Shown: positions 5,901 to 13,366 of the stretch, one piece after another
How positions within the stretch are numbered: the stretch's first letter is position 1
How the letters are laid out: every line of letters begins with the position of its first letter
IMG/VR virus record: IMGVR_UViG_3300032665_000070
Span: 1 to 43,517 of that record
From: a virus
Direction: 5' to 3' (one strand)
DNA length: 43,517 nt
Made by a program: the position numbers and the translations under genes
The notes under the pieces: model-generated
What the model was told of the DNA's origin: nothing
The model's input: only the letters and a program-made list of their open reading frames with translations
Databases searched by the model: none

Positions 5901-5914
5901 ATGTCTCACGACAT
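5901..5914 (-). promoter_or_regulatory. Leader GNRA-tetraloop hairpin, copy 4
   Basis: Minus strand ATGTC-GTGA-GACAT, a perfect stem with a GNRA loop, 36 nt upstream of the 5865 start. A second perfect 6-bp hairpin (5925-5941) lies immediately upstream. Confidence 0.55.
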
Positions 5915-6036
5915 AGGCCACACGTCAGGTAACGCACCTGATCTGTCCCTGAGCTGGAACAGTCCACTAGGACGCGGATCATACGTAGTAACGCTGTGGT
6001 AGAACACCACCACAACACCACCAGGTTGGAGAGAGA

Positions 6037-6147
6037 ATGTTCAAGCAATGGTTTGTTGCCTTCGCTTACTTATACAAGCTTCTATCATCAGCTCGTTGCA
6101 ATCTACAACATCCAATTACATGTGCTTATCATCTCCGTACTTCGTAG
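6037..6147 (+). CDS. Possible 36-residue peptide
   Basis: ATG at 6037 preceded by GGAGAGAGA. It reads MFKQWFVAFAYLYKLLSS, a hydrophobic helix that could be membrane-active, then an unremarkable tail. It is the only plus-strand ORF with a plausible ribosome site in the turn-around. It may be chance. Confidence 0.25.
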   Translation: MFKQWFVAFAYLYKLLSSARCNLQHPITCAYHLRTS

Positions 6148-6381
6148 CAATGGCCTAAGAACCATAAAGAAGTTCATAACCTTTTTGCATCCTTGTTCAT
6201 TTGCTCAATCTAAGCTTTATACTAGGATGCTGAGTTTTGCCATTTCCAGAACTACTGGGTTGTAGAGGAATCGACGGAGAGGGGCCTAAACGGGGCTATG
6301 GGGCTCTCTAATGGCTTTCTAATGGGTTGCTCTATGGGACCCCTTTTACAGCGTAAAAAACGCCTTTAAAAAATAGCGCGG

Positions 6382-6398
6382 GGGCTCTAAGCCCTTTT
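6382..6398 (+). terminator. Weak intrinsic terminator
   Basis: GGGCT, CTA loop, AGCCC, then TTTT. The stem is only 5 bp, so efficiency is doubtful. Confidence 0.4.
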
Positions 6399-6431
6399 GC
6401 AATACTAAGTGCACGTAAGTATGATGCATAC

Positions 6432-6474
6432 GAAAAGAGAAAACCCCTCCTCAGGGGTTACCTAAAGAGGGGTT
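6432..6474 (-). terminator. Terminator with competing stem (attenuator-like)
   Basis: On the minus strand AACCCCT-gagg-AGGGGTT (6442-6459) is a perfect 7-bp stem followed by a pyrimidine run ending in TTTT (6432-6441). A second upstream arm AACCCCTC (6467-6474) could pair with the same right arm, giving mutually exclusive folds. Confidence 0.5.
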
Positions 6475-6480
6475 CAATCT

Positions 6481-6540
6481 TTAATCATCGGCACCGCAGC
6501 AGATGTCATCAGAGTTTTTCTGATACTTCCACTCTAGCAT
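6481..6540 (-). CDS. Possible 19-residue (or slightly longer) leader peptide
   Basis: Minus-strand ATG at 6540 to TAA at 6481, reading MLEWKYQKNSDDICCGADD. It can be extended to a TTG at 6558 (adding LYLHCR). No ribosome site is seen. It ends just before the attenuator-like hairpin, as leader peptides do, which is its main support. Confidence 0.25.
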   Translation of the reverse strand: MLEWKYQKNSDDICCGADD

Positions 6541-6611
6541 CCGGCAATGTAAATACAAGCACTTTTTGAAGTAGTTGTCAGATAAGAGTCAAACTGCTGA
6601 ATGGGTCGTCG

Positions 6612-6914
6612 ATGCATACATTTTATTGGGTACTGTTCTACTCATTCATTGGTTGTCTATGCATGATTGCACGAGATATATTAAATACTATTTTAACCGA
6701 TGCCATTGCCAATGGCCACCACAAGCTGGCTGGCAACATGGATGGCCTCTCAGACGTGGTTAATATCGTCTTAGCGGCGTTCTCTGGCGTTAACCTTATC
6801 CACCTGGGGTGGATGGGTTGGCTAGGCATTCTACCAATTGGTATCGTAGGGAAGATTACGACTGAAAAGGCCACAAAGTGGTCCCACAAAAATATAAAGG
6901 CAGAAACAGAATGA
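6612..6914 (+). CDS. Two-helix membrane protein
   Basis: 100 residues. Hydrophobic helices at about 4-22 and 47-79 separated by a polar loop, with a lysine-rich C-terminus. It could be holin-like, but there is no lysis partner next to it. No ribosome site precedes the ATG, so the start is uncertain; an overlapping frame from TTG 6575 also encodes a hydrophobic segment but is short. Its stop overlaps the next start as ATGA. Confidence 0.6.
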   Translation: MHTFYWVLFYSFIGCLCMIARDILNTILTDAIANGHHKLAGNMDGLSDVVNIVLAAFSGVNLIHLGWMGWLGILPIGIVGKITTEKATKWSHKNIKAETE

Positions 6915-7465
6915 AGAACTGGAACAATCGCTACGCGCACGAAGTTGATCCAAACGATGAGCACACCAGTCTCGAACTGCACCTCCACGGAGATAACCGA
7001 AACAATAGCATAGATGAACTCAAAGATTTTATAAATGGTATCAAGGTTGATCATGCAGGAGTTTCGAATGCACTTAAGCTCGATCCTGCGGGCATTGCCA
7101 ATGCATCTGAGCTCGATGATCGTCATAACGTTGAACAAGCGGGACACGCCGAAGCTTTGCAGAGATTGCAACAAATCATTCAAGGACTTGGCGGGGCATC
7201 TAACCGTTGCAAGCACGGTATCAGCAGGGGTGCAGAGTTCTTTGGAGCTAATTGCCCCCTTTGCTCCGAGGAACAGAGTGATAAGAACTTCTTCAAGGGT
7301 GCAAGCGGAGATTGGGACGATGCTCCACGACGCAGCGAACCAATGGGTGAACGCGGCAATGCATGGGGCAAGCGTTGTGACTGGTGCGGTGAGCGTGATG
7401 ACCTCGTAAGAGACCTTAGCCAAGAGTACGGTACTGGTTACAAGTGCCGATTAGGTTGCTTGTAA
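6911..7465 (+). CDS. Zinc-ribbon protein with N-terminal WNxRYA motif
   Basis: 184 residues, ATG overlapping the upstream stop. It starts MKNWNNRYAHEVDP, a motif shared with the proteins at 9910 and 10332. A helical region with an Asn/Ala/Leu-rich near-repeat (about 48-70) follows. The C-terminal part carries Cys100/His102, CPLC (115-118), CDWC (156-159) and Cys179/Cys183, consistent with two zinc sites. Likely DNA-, RNA- or protein-binding. Family unknown. Confidence 0.8.
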   Translation: MKNWNNRYAHEVDPNDEHTSLELHLHGDNRNNSIDELKDFINGIKVDHAGVSNALKLDPAGIANASELDDRHNVEQAGHAEALQRLQQIIQGLGGASNRCKHGISRGAEFFGANCPLCSEEQSDKNFFKGASGDWDDAPRRSEPMGERGNAWGKRCDWCGERDDLVRDLSQEYGTGYKCRLGCL

Positions 7466-7468
7466 CTT

Positions 7469-7496
7469 TTGACGTAATAGCTAGAACCCTTATATT
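7469..7496 (+). promoter_or_regulatory. Sigma70-like promoter
   Basis: TTGACG, a 16-nt spacer, TATATT, in the 105-nt gap before the 7571 gene. A 5' leader of about 65-70 nt would follow. Confidence 0.6.
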
Positions 7497-7570
7497 ACAC
7501 GGGAAATTTGGAAATTCGGTAGTATTTTATTGGGCGCGAGTCCTGCGGTACAACAAACAAAAAGGTTTAT

Positions 7571-8956
7571 ATGACAACCAATGGTAAAAAAGCAGTTTTT
7601 AACAGTAAATACACTTCTAAAGAAGAAAATTTAGCTGATAGAGTCGATTCAGATTATAAAGACGACTCTGCCAGCACTGGCCTAAGTCTTGTTTACGATA
7701 AACACAGTGGTTATGTGACCCAGAGAGAAGATCCTGAGTATAGTCAATCTCCAAAAGACGCTAAGAGAGCCGCTAAGTCGTATATCAAGAGTTTGGCTCC
7801 TGGTGAACAACCGCATCCAGATGCTGTTAGCCTGTTTGGACTTAAAAAGAATAGACTTGGTCAATGGAGTCATGATCGTGGTTCCTCGAGGCTTGCGAAC
7901 GTAAATACTCTAGCAGATTATGCAGAGACGCCTGTCATTCCAAAGGCTCGTTCAGGCATGACGGGGTACTCAAGCGATTTCCGCTTTGGTGTAAAGCCAA
8001 ACCTTACCATCGGTGATGGCATTTTGGCCCCTCACATGCATATTGGTTATAAAACTAATGAAGAGTCTGGCGAGATAGAGCCAATTACTGCTGGTGAGTA
8101 CCAAAGCCGTGGTAAAAAATACACGGCACAACCCGTTAAAACAATTGGTGCCGCCAAACAGTACCGTGAAGGCCTCATTGAACGTCTATTCAATAGTGGT
8201 AGAGACGTTACCGGCAAAGATTACTGGGAAGAAGTTCATAAGCCTGCGACACTTTTAACGCATGGTCGTAGGATTACAGAAAATGATCCTGCCACAGAAG
8301 GTTCAGAGAACAAAAACTGGCATGGTTTTGGACCAGAGGGTTCTCCTTTGCATGCACAGCTTCAAATTAACCCTGTTGTCCAAACTATGTGCAACCATAC
8401 CATCCTTGATCATGAAGAATTAGGCCGAGAAGAAGACGTTGTTAAGCGTTTTGGTGAAGGTAGTGCTTCAAAAAAAGCTTTAAAATCTTTGGGAGAGCTG
8501 AAAGCTTCTAAGGCACAACTGCTCGAGGATGGTAAAACAGCAAATTTTGTGATGTGCCATTGTCCACACTGTGCTGTTGACCAACAAGCCAATGGTTTTA
8601 ACAGCATTTTTGACATGCAACACCACCAAAAAGCTGCTACCCATGAAGATAAGAAAATCAGAGAAGCTTATTTCAAAGGTTATCCAGTTCCAATTCACTC
8701 AGAATTGGGTAGAATCTCCGATTTAGGACCAGTTGGCAAACTTTGTCATCACAGAACATTCGCTGGAACTGCTTCATACAATAGATTCGTTAGTCATATT
8801 CTTAAATTTCATAAAGAAAGAAAAGAAGGCAAAACTCTTCCACCAATTCCTACCTTTAGAGGTACTAGTACGGGTGCTGGAATTGGTGTTCAATTCGATC
8901 CATTGGTTATGAGTCGTAGATTACCTGAAGTATTGCCAGAACTTGATGATGACTAA
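7571..8956 (+). CDS. 461-residue Cys/His-containing protein, unknown
   Basis: AAAGG lies 5 nt before the ATG. The N-terminus (MTTNGKKAVFNSKYTSKEEN) has the FNSK motif also seen at 24485 and 28794. The body is hydrophilic and basic. Possible metal ligands occur in MCNHT (about 275), CHCPHC (about 328-333) and KLCHHRT (about 391). No enzyme motif or membrane segment is seen. It has its own promoter upstream and another promoter follows it, so it looks like a single-gene unit. Shared motifs with the large proteins at 24-31 kb suggest a related role. Confidence 0.85.
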   Translation: MTTNGKKAVFNSKYTSKEENLADRVDSDYKDDSASTGLSLVYDKHSGYVTQREDPEYSQSPKDAKRAAKSYIKSLAPGEQPHPDAVSLFGLKKNRLGQWSHDRGSSRLANVNTLADYAETPVIPKARSGMTGYSSDFRFGVKPNLTIGDGILAPHMHIGYKTNEESGEIEPITAGEYQSRGKKYTAQPVKTIGAAKQYREGLIERLFNSGRDVTGKDYWEEVHKPATLLTHGRRITENDPATEGSENKNWHGFGPEGSPLHAQLQINPVVQTMCNHTILDHEELGREEDVVKRFGEGSASKKALKSLGELKASKAQLLEDGKTANFVMCHCPHCAVDQQANGFNSIFDMQHHQKAATHEDKKIREAYFKGYPVPIHSELGRISDLGPVGKLCHHRTFAGTASYNRFVSHILKFHKERKEGKTLPPIPTFRGTSTGAGIGVQFDPLVMSRRLPEVLPELDDD

Positions 8957-8989
8957 TAAAAAGTTTAACTAATTCTTATGAAAATAGAC

Positions 8990-9019
8990 TTGACAAGAAC
9001 AAAAAATCTCTTATATATT
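8990..9019 (+). promoter_or_regulatory. Strong sigma70-like promoter
   Basis: Consensus TTGACA at 8990-8995, then TATATA with a 16-nt spacer (9012-9017) or TATATT with an 18-nt spacer (9014-9019). It precedes the 9036 gene and the coupled genes after it. Confidence 0.7.
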
Positions 9020-9035
9020 ATATTAAGGAAAACTG

Positions 9036-9428
9036 ATGACTAATCATTCAGAAAACTTCTCTAATAACACAGAGAAAAATGATAAAGAGTTACTTAATAC
9101 CTCTCGGTTTAAGGAAAATACTCACAATACACGTTTATTAGTTGATAAGAGCATAGAAATGCTCTCAGCTGATAAAGAGTATTCATCAGAAGGCAAAATT
9201 TATCGTTTAACTATGTCTGAATATGACACTAGTGATGGATACTGCGTTGAGTATTCAAAGAATATTGAACTTTTTGACTTTTCAATGATCCTTTTTGAGA
9301 TCTTTGGTATAGATCTTGACGAATATGAAGACTTTTCTACTTATCCAGAGTCTGAAGAAGACGTAATGGTATTTAATAGCATTGAAGAAGTCATTGATTA
9401 CTTAAAAGATAAGAAAGACAACGACTAA
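9036..9428 (+). CDS. Acidic 130-residue protein
   Basis: AAGGAA lies 8 nt before the ATG. It is strongly acidic, especially residues 95-130 (EYEDFSTYPESEEDVMVF). The overall charge suggests a DNA mimic or a partner for a basic protein, but nothing specific supports that. It is the first gene after a strong promoter, and its stop overlaps the next start (TAATG). Unrecognised. Confidence 0.8.
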   Translation: MTNHSENFSNNTEKNDKELLNTSRFKENTHNTRLLVDKSIEMLSADKEYSSEGKIYRLTMSEYDTSDGYCVEYSKNIELFDFSMILFEIFGIDLDEYEDFSTYPESEEDVMVFNSIEEVIDYLKDKKDND

Positions 9429-9913
9429 TGTCAATAGAGGAGCATAACCAGAATGTCACTCATCATTATCTTGTTCATTTTCCTGAGCATCCTGAGCGCA
9501 CCTCCGATCCACATTACAAGGATTTTAACGCTTACCGACGTAGAACGAAAGACTCTGCTGTTTGTGCTATCGGTGCTCGTAGGAATGATTTTAGCGAGTG
9601 CACTTTAGATAAGCCTTTGGAACTACACCACTCGCACATTGAATTCTCACTCCAAAATGGCGTCGATCTCAAGTGGCTTGAGGTGGATTACCCCGGTGTT
9701 TCTGATCCTGACAACGTTGGTGAATGGGTAGAGAGTGCAGCGAACCTTGTATGGCTTTGCTTGTTCCACCACAGAGGCTTCGGAGGTGCCCATACAGCCT
9801 CTGCAAGTGATTATGAAGCAGAGAAGTACGTGCGAGGTCTTATCGCGGCTCCTGGGGCAATACAGGGGGCAATGAAGGCAAACCTGCCAAACCCACCGGA
9901 GACAATTATATGA
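9428..9913 (+). CDS. HNH-like endonuclease domain protein
   Basis: 161 residues. Cys46 and Cys58 precede LELHHSHIEF (65-73), and ANLVWLCLFHHRG (105-117) with a further His at 122 completes an HNH-like pattern: His pair, central Asn, final His. HNH enzymes use this beta-beta-alpha metal site to cut DNA. Phage copies are either homing nucleases or packaging/replication factors. The gene is coupled to its neighbours on both sides rather than free-standing, which argues for a phage-maintained function over a selfish homing gene. Confidence 0.65.
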   Translation: MSIEEHNQNVTHHYLVHFPEHPERTSDPHYKDFNAYRRRTKDSAVCAIGARRNDFSECTLDKPLELHHSHIEFSLQNGVDLKWLEVDYPGVSDPDNVGEWVESAANLVWLCLFHHRGFGGAHTASASDYEAEKYVRGLIAAPGAIQGAMKANLPNPPETII

Positions 9914-10335
9914 GCTGGAACAAAAGATATGCTTCTGAGCATCCAAATTCAGAATATATAATCAATCAACTTCTTGAAGATTATCCAAAAAACTCATTCG
10001 GTTGGATCCGTGATGCTCAGTGGTCTCACCCTATGTCGATTCCTCTTGAAAATATCGATTATTCAAACGAAAAAACTTGGAGAGCTTTTCATGAGCCTGA
10101 AAAAGTAAAGAAATTTGAAAAGAAAATAAAAAAGAATAAATTTATGCCAGTCATACTGGTCCAAACGCCAAAGAACAAAAAATTAATTGTTATTGATGGG
10201 CATCACCGAGCTTTAGCATTCGAGAACCTTAATCGTCCAGTGGTTGCTTGGGTTGGCAAAGTCGATAAAGAGGTTGGCCCTTGGGATGCATTCCATGACA
10301 AGCAAAATCGAGTTGAAGCTGTAGATAAGCAATGA
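9910..10335 (+). CDS. ParB-like domain protein
   Basis: 141 residues, overlapping the previous gene as ATGA. It starts MSWNKRYASEHPN (shared motif). Residues 43-118 fit the ParB/sulfiredoxin-like fold: IPLENID, then a lysine-rich helix, MPVILVQTP and the signature VIDGHHRALAF (94-104). ParB-like domains bind or cut DNA or hydrolyse nucleotides; short single-domain phage versions are poorly characterised. Which activity applies here is not visible. Confidence 0.7.
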   Translation: MSWNKRYASEHPNSEYIINQLLEDYPKNSFGWIRDAQWSHPMSIPLENIDYSNEKTWRAFHEPEKVKKFEKKIKKNKFMPVILVQTPKNKKLIVIDGHHRALAFENLNRPVVAWVGKVDKEVGPWDAFHDKQNRVEAVDKQ

Positions 10336-10622
10336 ATTGGTCTGAGCGATACGCTGCTCAAGGTGACGATATGCCCACTGTCATCAAAAAAATACGTGAC
10401 AATGTCACAAAATATAAAGATGCTCGTTCGGCACCCCATACTTGGTTAAAAAACTATGACAACGCTATTGCAAATGGTGCTAATCATCGTAATTTGATGA
10501 CTGTTTGCAGAGATAATGCCAGCCAAGCTCACCAAATGGCACAGACTAATAGCAGCAGGTATTATTCGAACAAAAATTTGTGGAATGAACTTGGTGATCA
10601 TCACATGCGTGAATCTCATTAA
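10332..10622 (+). CDS. Small protein with WSxRYA N-terminus
   Basis: 96 residues. It begins MNWSERYAAQGDDMP, matching the proteins at 6911 and 9910 and, more loosely, MKYAEQGNG at 11841. The rest is helical, polar and His/Asn-rich. Its start overlaps the preceding stop as ATGA. Unknown function. Confidence 0.75.
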   Translation: MNWSERYAAQGDDMPTVIKKIRDNVTKYKDARSAPHTWLKNYDNAIANGANHRNLMTVCRDNASQAHQMAQTNSSRYYSNKNLWNELGDHHMRESH

Positions 10623-10633
10623 GAAGGAGAGCA

Positions 10634-11362
10634 ATGAAAGACAGAATCGTCGGTAAATTAGGAAAATTAGATGCGCGGAGGCCTTCAGGGTTGCACATGT
10701 TGGCTTTTTATCAGCAAAATCCACTTCCTAAGGCTCCAGAAAGTGTTCCAGTTCCAAATGTTAGCAATTGGGGAGTTTTAGGGAACGACAAGTATGGTGA
10801 TTGTACGTTCGCAGGCATTGTCCATGCGAAAATGGCCAACGCAGCTGTGCTAGGCATCCAAGAAGCTTTCCCAAGTGACGATGAAGTTGTGCAAGCATAC
10901 CTTGGCTATACTAATGGGCAAGACCATGGTGCTGTAGAAGCCGATTTGCTTCAATCTTGGCAAACGAATGGATTTTTTGGATCAAAGTTAACAGCTTATG
11001 CTCCAACTGATCATGCAGATTTTGATGAGCTGCGCAGTGTCATTGATAGTTATGGCCTTGCTTACATTGGTGTTCAACTCCCAGTTACTTTCCAGCAACA
11101 ATTCATGCAGAATCAACCATGGGATTTAACAGGAACTCCAGCGGATAACCAAATCGAAGGTGGGCACTGCATCATTCTTGTTGGATACGATCAAGATCAT
11201 GTCCAATGTATTACCTGGGGTAAAGTGCAACAGATTACGTGGAGATGGTTGCAAAACTACATGGAAGAGAGCTGGGCTCTAATCACTCCAGAAATTGTTG
11301 AAAAAGGTGCTTATGGTGACATGCGCATCGATGACTTGACCGCTGATTTAGGAAAATTATAA
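10634..11362 (+). CDS. Papain-like cysteine peptidase
   Basis: 242 residues after a good AAGGAGAG site. GDCTFAG places a candidate nucleophile at Cys57 at the head of a helix, and EGGHCIILVGYD places the catalytic His at 178, followed by a Trp-rich strand region (ITWGK, ITWRWLQN). The order and spacing fit C1/C39-type papain folds. There is no signal peptide. It may process a virion protein or cleave a peptide cross-link if carried in the tail. The substrate is not inferable. Confidence 0.7.
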   Translation: MKDRIVGKLGKLDARRPSGLHMLAFYQQNPLPKAPESVPVPNVSNWGVLGNDKYGDCTFAGIVHAKMANAAVLGIQEAFPSDDEVVQAYLGYTNGQDHGAVEADLLQSWQTNGFFGSKLTAYAPTDHADFDELRSVIDSYGLAYIGVQLPVTFQQQFMQNQPWDLTGTPADNQIEGGHCIILVGYDQDHVQCITWGKVQQITWRWLQNYMEESWALITPEIVEKGAYGDMRIDDLTADLGKL

Positions 11363-11805
11363 TGACTATACCCAAAAGAACTGATGAAATTCTGGATGAA
11401 AGAAAATTAGCATTTGCTCCAATGACAACTGTTCCTATGACTGAGGGTCTTACAACCTCCTTGACGACACCTTTTAAAACTGAGAATAGTAATTCTGGTA
11501 ATAGTAGTAGCGGTGCTACTGTATTCCATCCAGGTATTCCGGGTGGTATTGGTAAACCTCCTATTGCTCCAACAGCAACTGGGTCCGAAGAAGCACCCGA
11601 AGAAGAAGACGAAGAAGCACCCACGCAGAATAAATCGAAGGGGTTAAACCTAAGTGTCGATATTCCTCGTCCTATGCTGGATGTAGCAACATCAGCTAAC
11701 CCAAGAAATTCAAGCGTTAATAGCAATAGATTGTTTGAACTAATCCAAGAAGATCATAATGAGCGTATTGCTAGCTTTGATGATTATTCTACGACTTGGT
11801 CATAA
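11362..11805 (+). CDS. Low-complexity acidic protein
   Basis: 147 residues, mostly disordered: Ser/Asn/Thr-rich, Pro/Gly-rich, then EEAPEEEDEEAP. The C-terminal SNRLFELIQEDHNE resembles SKRLAELIQDDLGP in the protein at 12743, suggesting a shared binding motif. It overlaps the peptidase stop by one base. A small AAGAGT/ACTCTT hairpin follows the stop. Unrecognised. Confidence 0.75.
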   Translation: MTIPKRTDEILDERKLAFAPMTTVPMTEGLTTSLTTPFKTENSNSGNSSSGATVFHPGIPGGIGKPPIAPTATGSEEAPEEEDEEAPTQNKSKGLNLSVDIPRPMLDVATSANPRNSSVNSNRLFELIQEDHNERIASFDDYSTTWS

Positions 11806-11840
11806 GAGTTAAAATGACTCTTGGAGTGCAGTAGCTACTG

Positions 11841-12743
11841 ATGAAATACGCTGAGCAAGGCAACGGTAACTATGGGGATGATGCTTCCCTACAAGGTATC
11901 GAAGCGCCTACCGAAGATGAAGAGGAAACTGGCTTTGGCCTGCCTGGTCAATCTGCTGTAGGAACTGTTGGTTTTTTTAGAAAAGCTGATATTGGTAATG
12001 AAGATGAGAACTCTACTGAACTTGTTGCACCAAAGCGTGAAAATACTACTGATGTAACTGGTGAACCACCTATCGTAAGCAACGAAGGCCTTGCAAGCGT
12101 TGCCCCAGGTTCACTCTCAACAATTATTGGAATTGGAGCAAAAAAAATGAGTTTAGACGCACGAATCGCTTATGTGATGGGAAATGGTGAGCCAAGTTGC
12201 AACCACTGTGAGCGAACTTTTATCCCAGAGGTTCTGGGTGCTCGTATGGCTTGTACAAATTGTGGGTGTGATCAACCTAATAACGATCATGGCCTTGGTG
12301 CTAACAATTTTAGCAATGTTGAAGGGCCAACTGCGGGCGATTTAGACGCTGGCAAAGATATTGTTAAAGAAGAAGTTAAGACTGGAAGCACCGAAGAATT
12401 TATGTCATTCTTTGCAGTTTCAGGCGATGCTAGCAAACTTTATTACCAGGGCTATAACGACGCACAGGCTGGAAAACCTCTTGATGAAGATCTTGCTCTA
12501 TTAAGCAAAGATTACTATCAGGGGTATGAACAATACAAGTTTTATAATAAGACTCCTCAACAGAGTGAGGGCCAAAAATTATTTGATATTAAGCCCAATA
12601 GTAACTCTTTGCCACGACCTGGTGTCATGAAGACTGACGAAGTCGATGCTGGCCCAGCTGAGTTAACTGATGGCATGTATCGAGCTACAGCTAGCAAGAG
12701 CATTTTCCCAATTGATGTCATTCAAAAGTTCTTCGAGGTCTAA
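11841..12743 (+). CDS. Zinc-ribbon protein, 300 residues
   Basis: MKYAEQGNGNYGDD opens the protein. A disordered acidic region precedes CNHC (about 119-122) and CTNCGC (about 137-142), a probable four-Cys zinc ribbon. Later YYQGYNDAQAGKP and YYQGYEQYKF form an internal near-repeat. The C-terminus MYRATASKSIFPIDVIQKFF carries a TAS-type motif frequent in this region. It is tightly coupled to the next gene. Likely a virion or morphogenesis component by context only. Confidence 0.75.
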   Translation: MKYAEQGNGNYGDDASLQGIEAPTEDEEETGFGLPGQSAVGTVGFFRKADIGNEDENSTELVAPKRENTTDVTGEPPIVSNEGLASVAPGSLSTIIGIGAKKMSLDARIAYVMGNGEPSCNHCERTFIPEVLGARMACTNCGCDQPNNDHGLGANNFSNVEGPTAGDLDAGKDIVKEEVKTGSTEEFMSFFAVSGDASKLYYQGYNDAQAGKPLDEDLALLSKDYYQGYEQYKFYNKTPQQSEGQKLFDIKPNSNSLPRPGVMKTDEVDAGPAELTDGMYRATASKSIFPIDVIQKFFEV

Positions 12744-13330
12744 TGATGAATAAGTGCTTGATTTGTAAGAGTGGTTCACTTGTTGTAAAAACAAGTAATC
12801 GTGGTAGAGAAGCATATTGCAAAGATTGTCGTCGTATTAATGAGAGCGCGACTCTTGGATTTAAATTCGCTGCTATAGAGCCAGACCCATGCAAGACTGA
12901 AGATGGTCGGCCTGGATTCAAGGGCCCTGGATTAAAAGCAGTCTGCCATCCTTATACAAACGATGAAGAAAAAGAAGACGCTAAGAAAAAAGCTACCGAA
13001 TCTGTCTATGCTTTTGAGCACCGTCGTGCTGCTACTAAGCTTGTAAACGGTACTGCTTATTTCACAGGATTACCTGCGTACGCTTCTGATGGATCACAAC
13101 AGTCTTCACCAGATTATACTGATCCTCAAATTAATCCCCAATTGGATCAAAGCCCAATAGGTGAAGTAACAGCACCAGGTGGAATGCAACCCGGTGAACT
13201 CAATGGTGCAAACCCATTAAACAGCGGTACTACAGCTAGCAAAAGATTAGCTGAATTAATCCAAGATGACCTTGGCCCAGGATTTTGTACAGAACATATG
13301 TCCTACGATGAATGTAAACATGACAAGTAA
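12743..13330 (+). CDS. Zinc-ribbon protein, 195 residues
   Basis: The N-terminal CLIC...YCKDC ribbon (residues 5-29) is followed by a disordered Pro/Gly/Gln-rich middle. TASKRLAELIQDDLGP lies near the C-terminus, similar to the end of the 11362 protein. The start overlaps the previous stop (TAATG); ATG 12746 is an alternative. Function unknown. Confidence 0.75.
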   Translation: MMNKCLICKSGSLVVKTSNRGREAYCKDCRRINESATLGFKFAAIEPDPCKTEDGRPGFKGPGLKAVCHPYTNDEEKEDAKKKATESVYAFEHRRAATKLVNGTAYFTGLPAYASDGSQQSSPDYTDPQINPQLDQSPIGEVTAPGGMQPGELNGANPLNSGTTASKRLAELIQDDLGPGFCTEHMSYDECKHDK

Positions 13331-13366
13331 TCGCAATAGTCATTAAGGAAAAAGAAAGATTCCATC

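Larger units (their letters stand above)
6148..6480. other. Non-coding turn-around between divergent blocks
   Basis: No convincing gene. It contains G-rich and then hairpin-rich DNA: GCGT/ACGC near 6350-6363, a GGGCT/AGCCC hairpin with a short T-run (6382-6398, plus strand) and the minus-strand terminator-like structure at 6432-6474. Leftward and rightward transcription probably both begin near here, but no -35/-10 pair could be called with confidence. Confidence 0.5.

Noticed and set aside
6575-6763. TTG-started ORF overlapping the 6612 membrane protein
   Set aside because: It ends within the neighbour and lacks a ribosome site; the 6612 frame continues to a coupled stop/start. The choice of start there remains uncertain.
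6638-7423. Long minus-strand ORF (261 codons)
   Set aside because: It lies opposite two overlapping plus-strand genes with zinc-ribbon and membrane features; its composition looks like a reverse-frame shadow.
11283-11726. Minus-strand ORF opposite the low-complexity protein
   Set aside because: Serine runs arise from the complement of the acidic repeats; no start signal.
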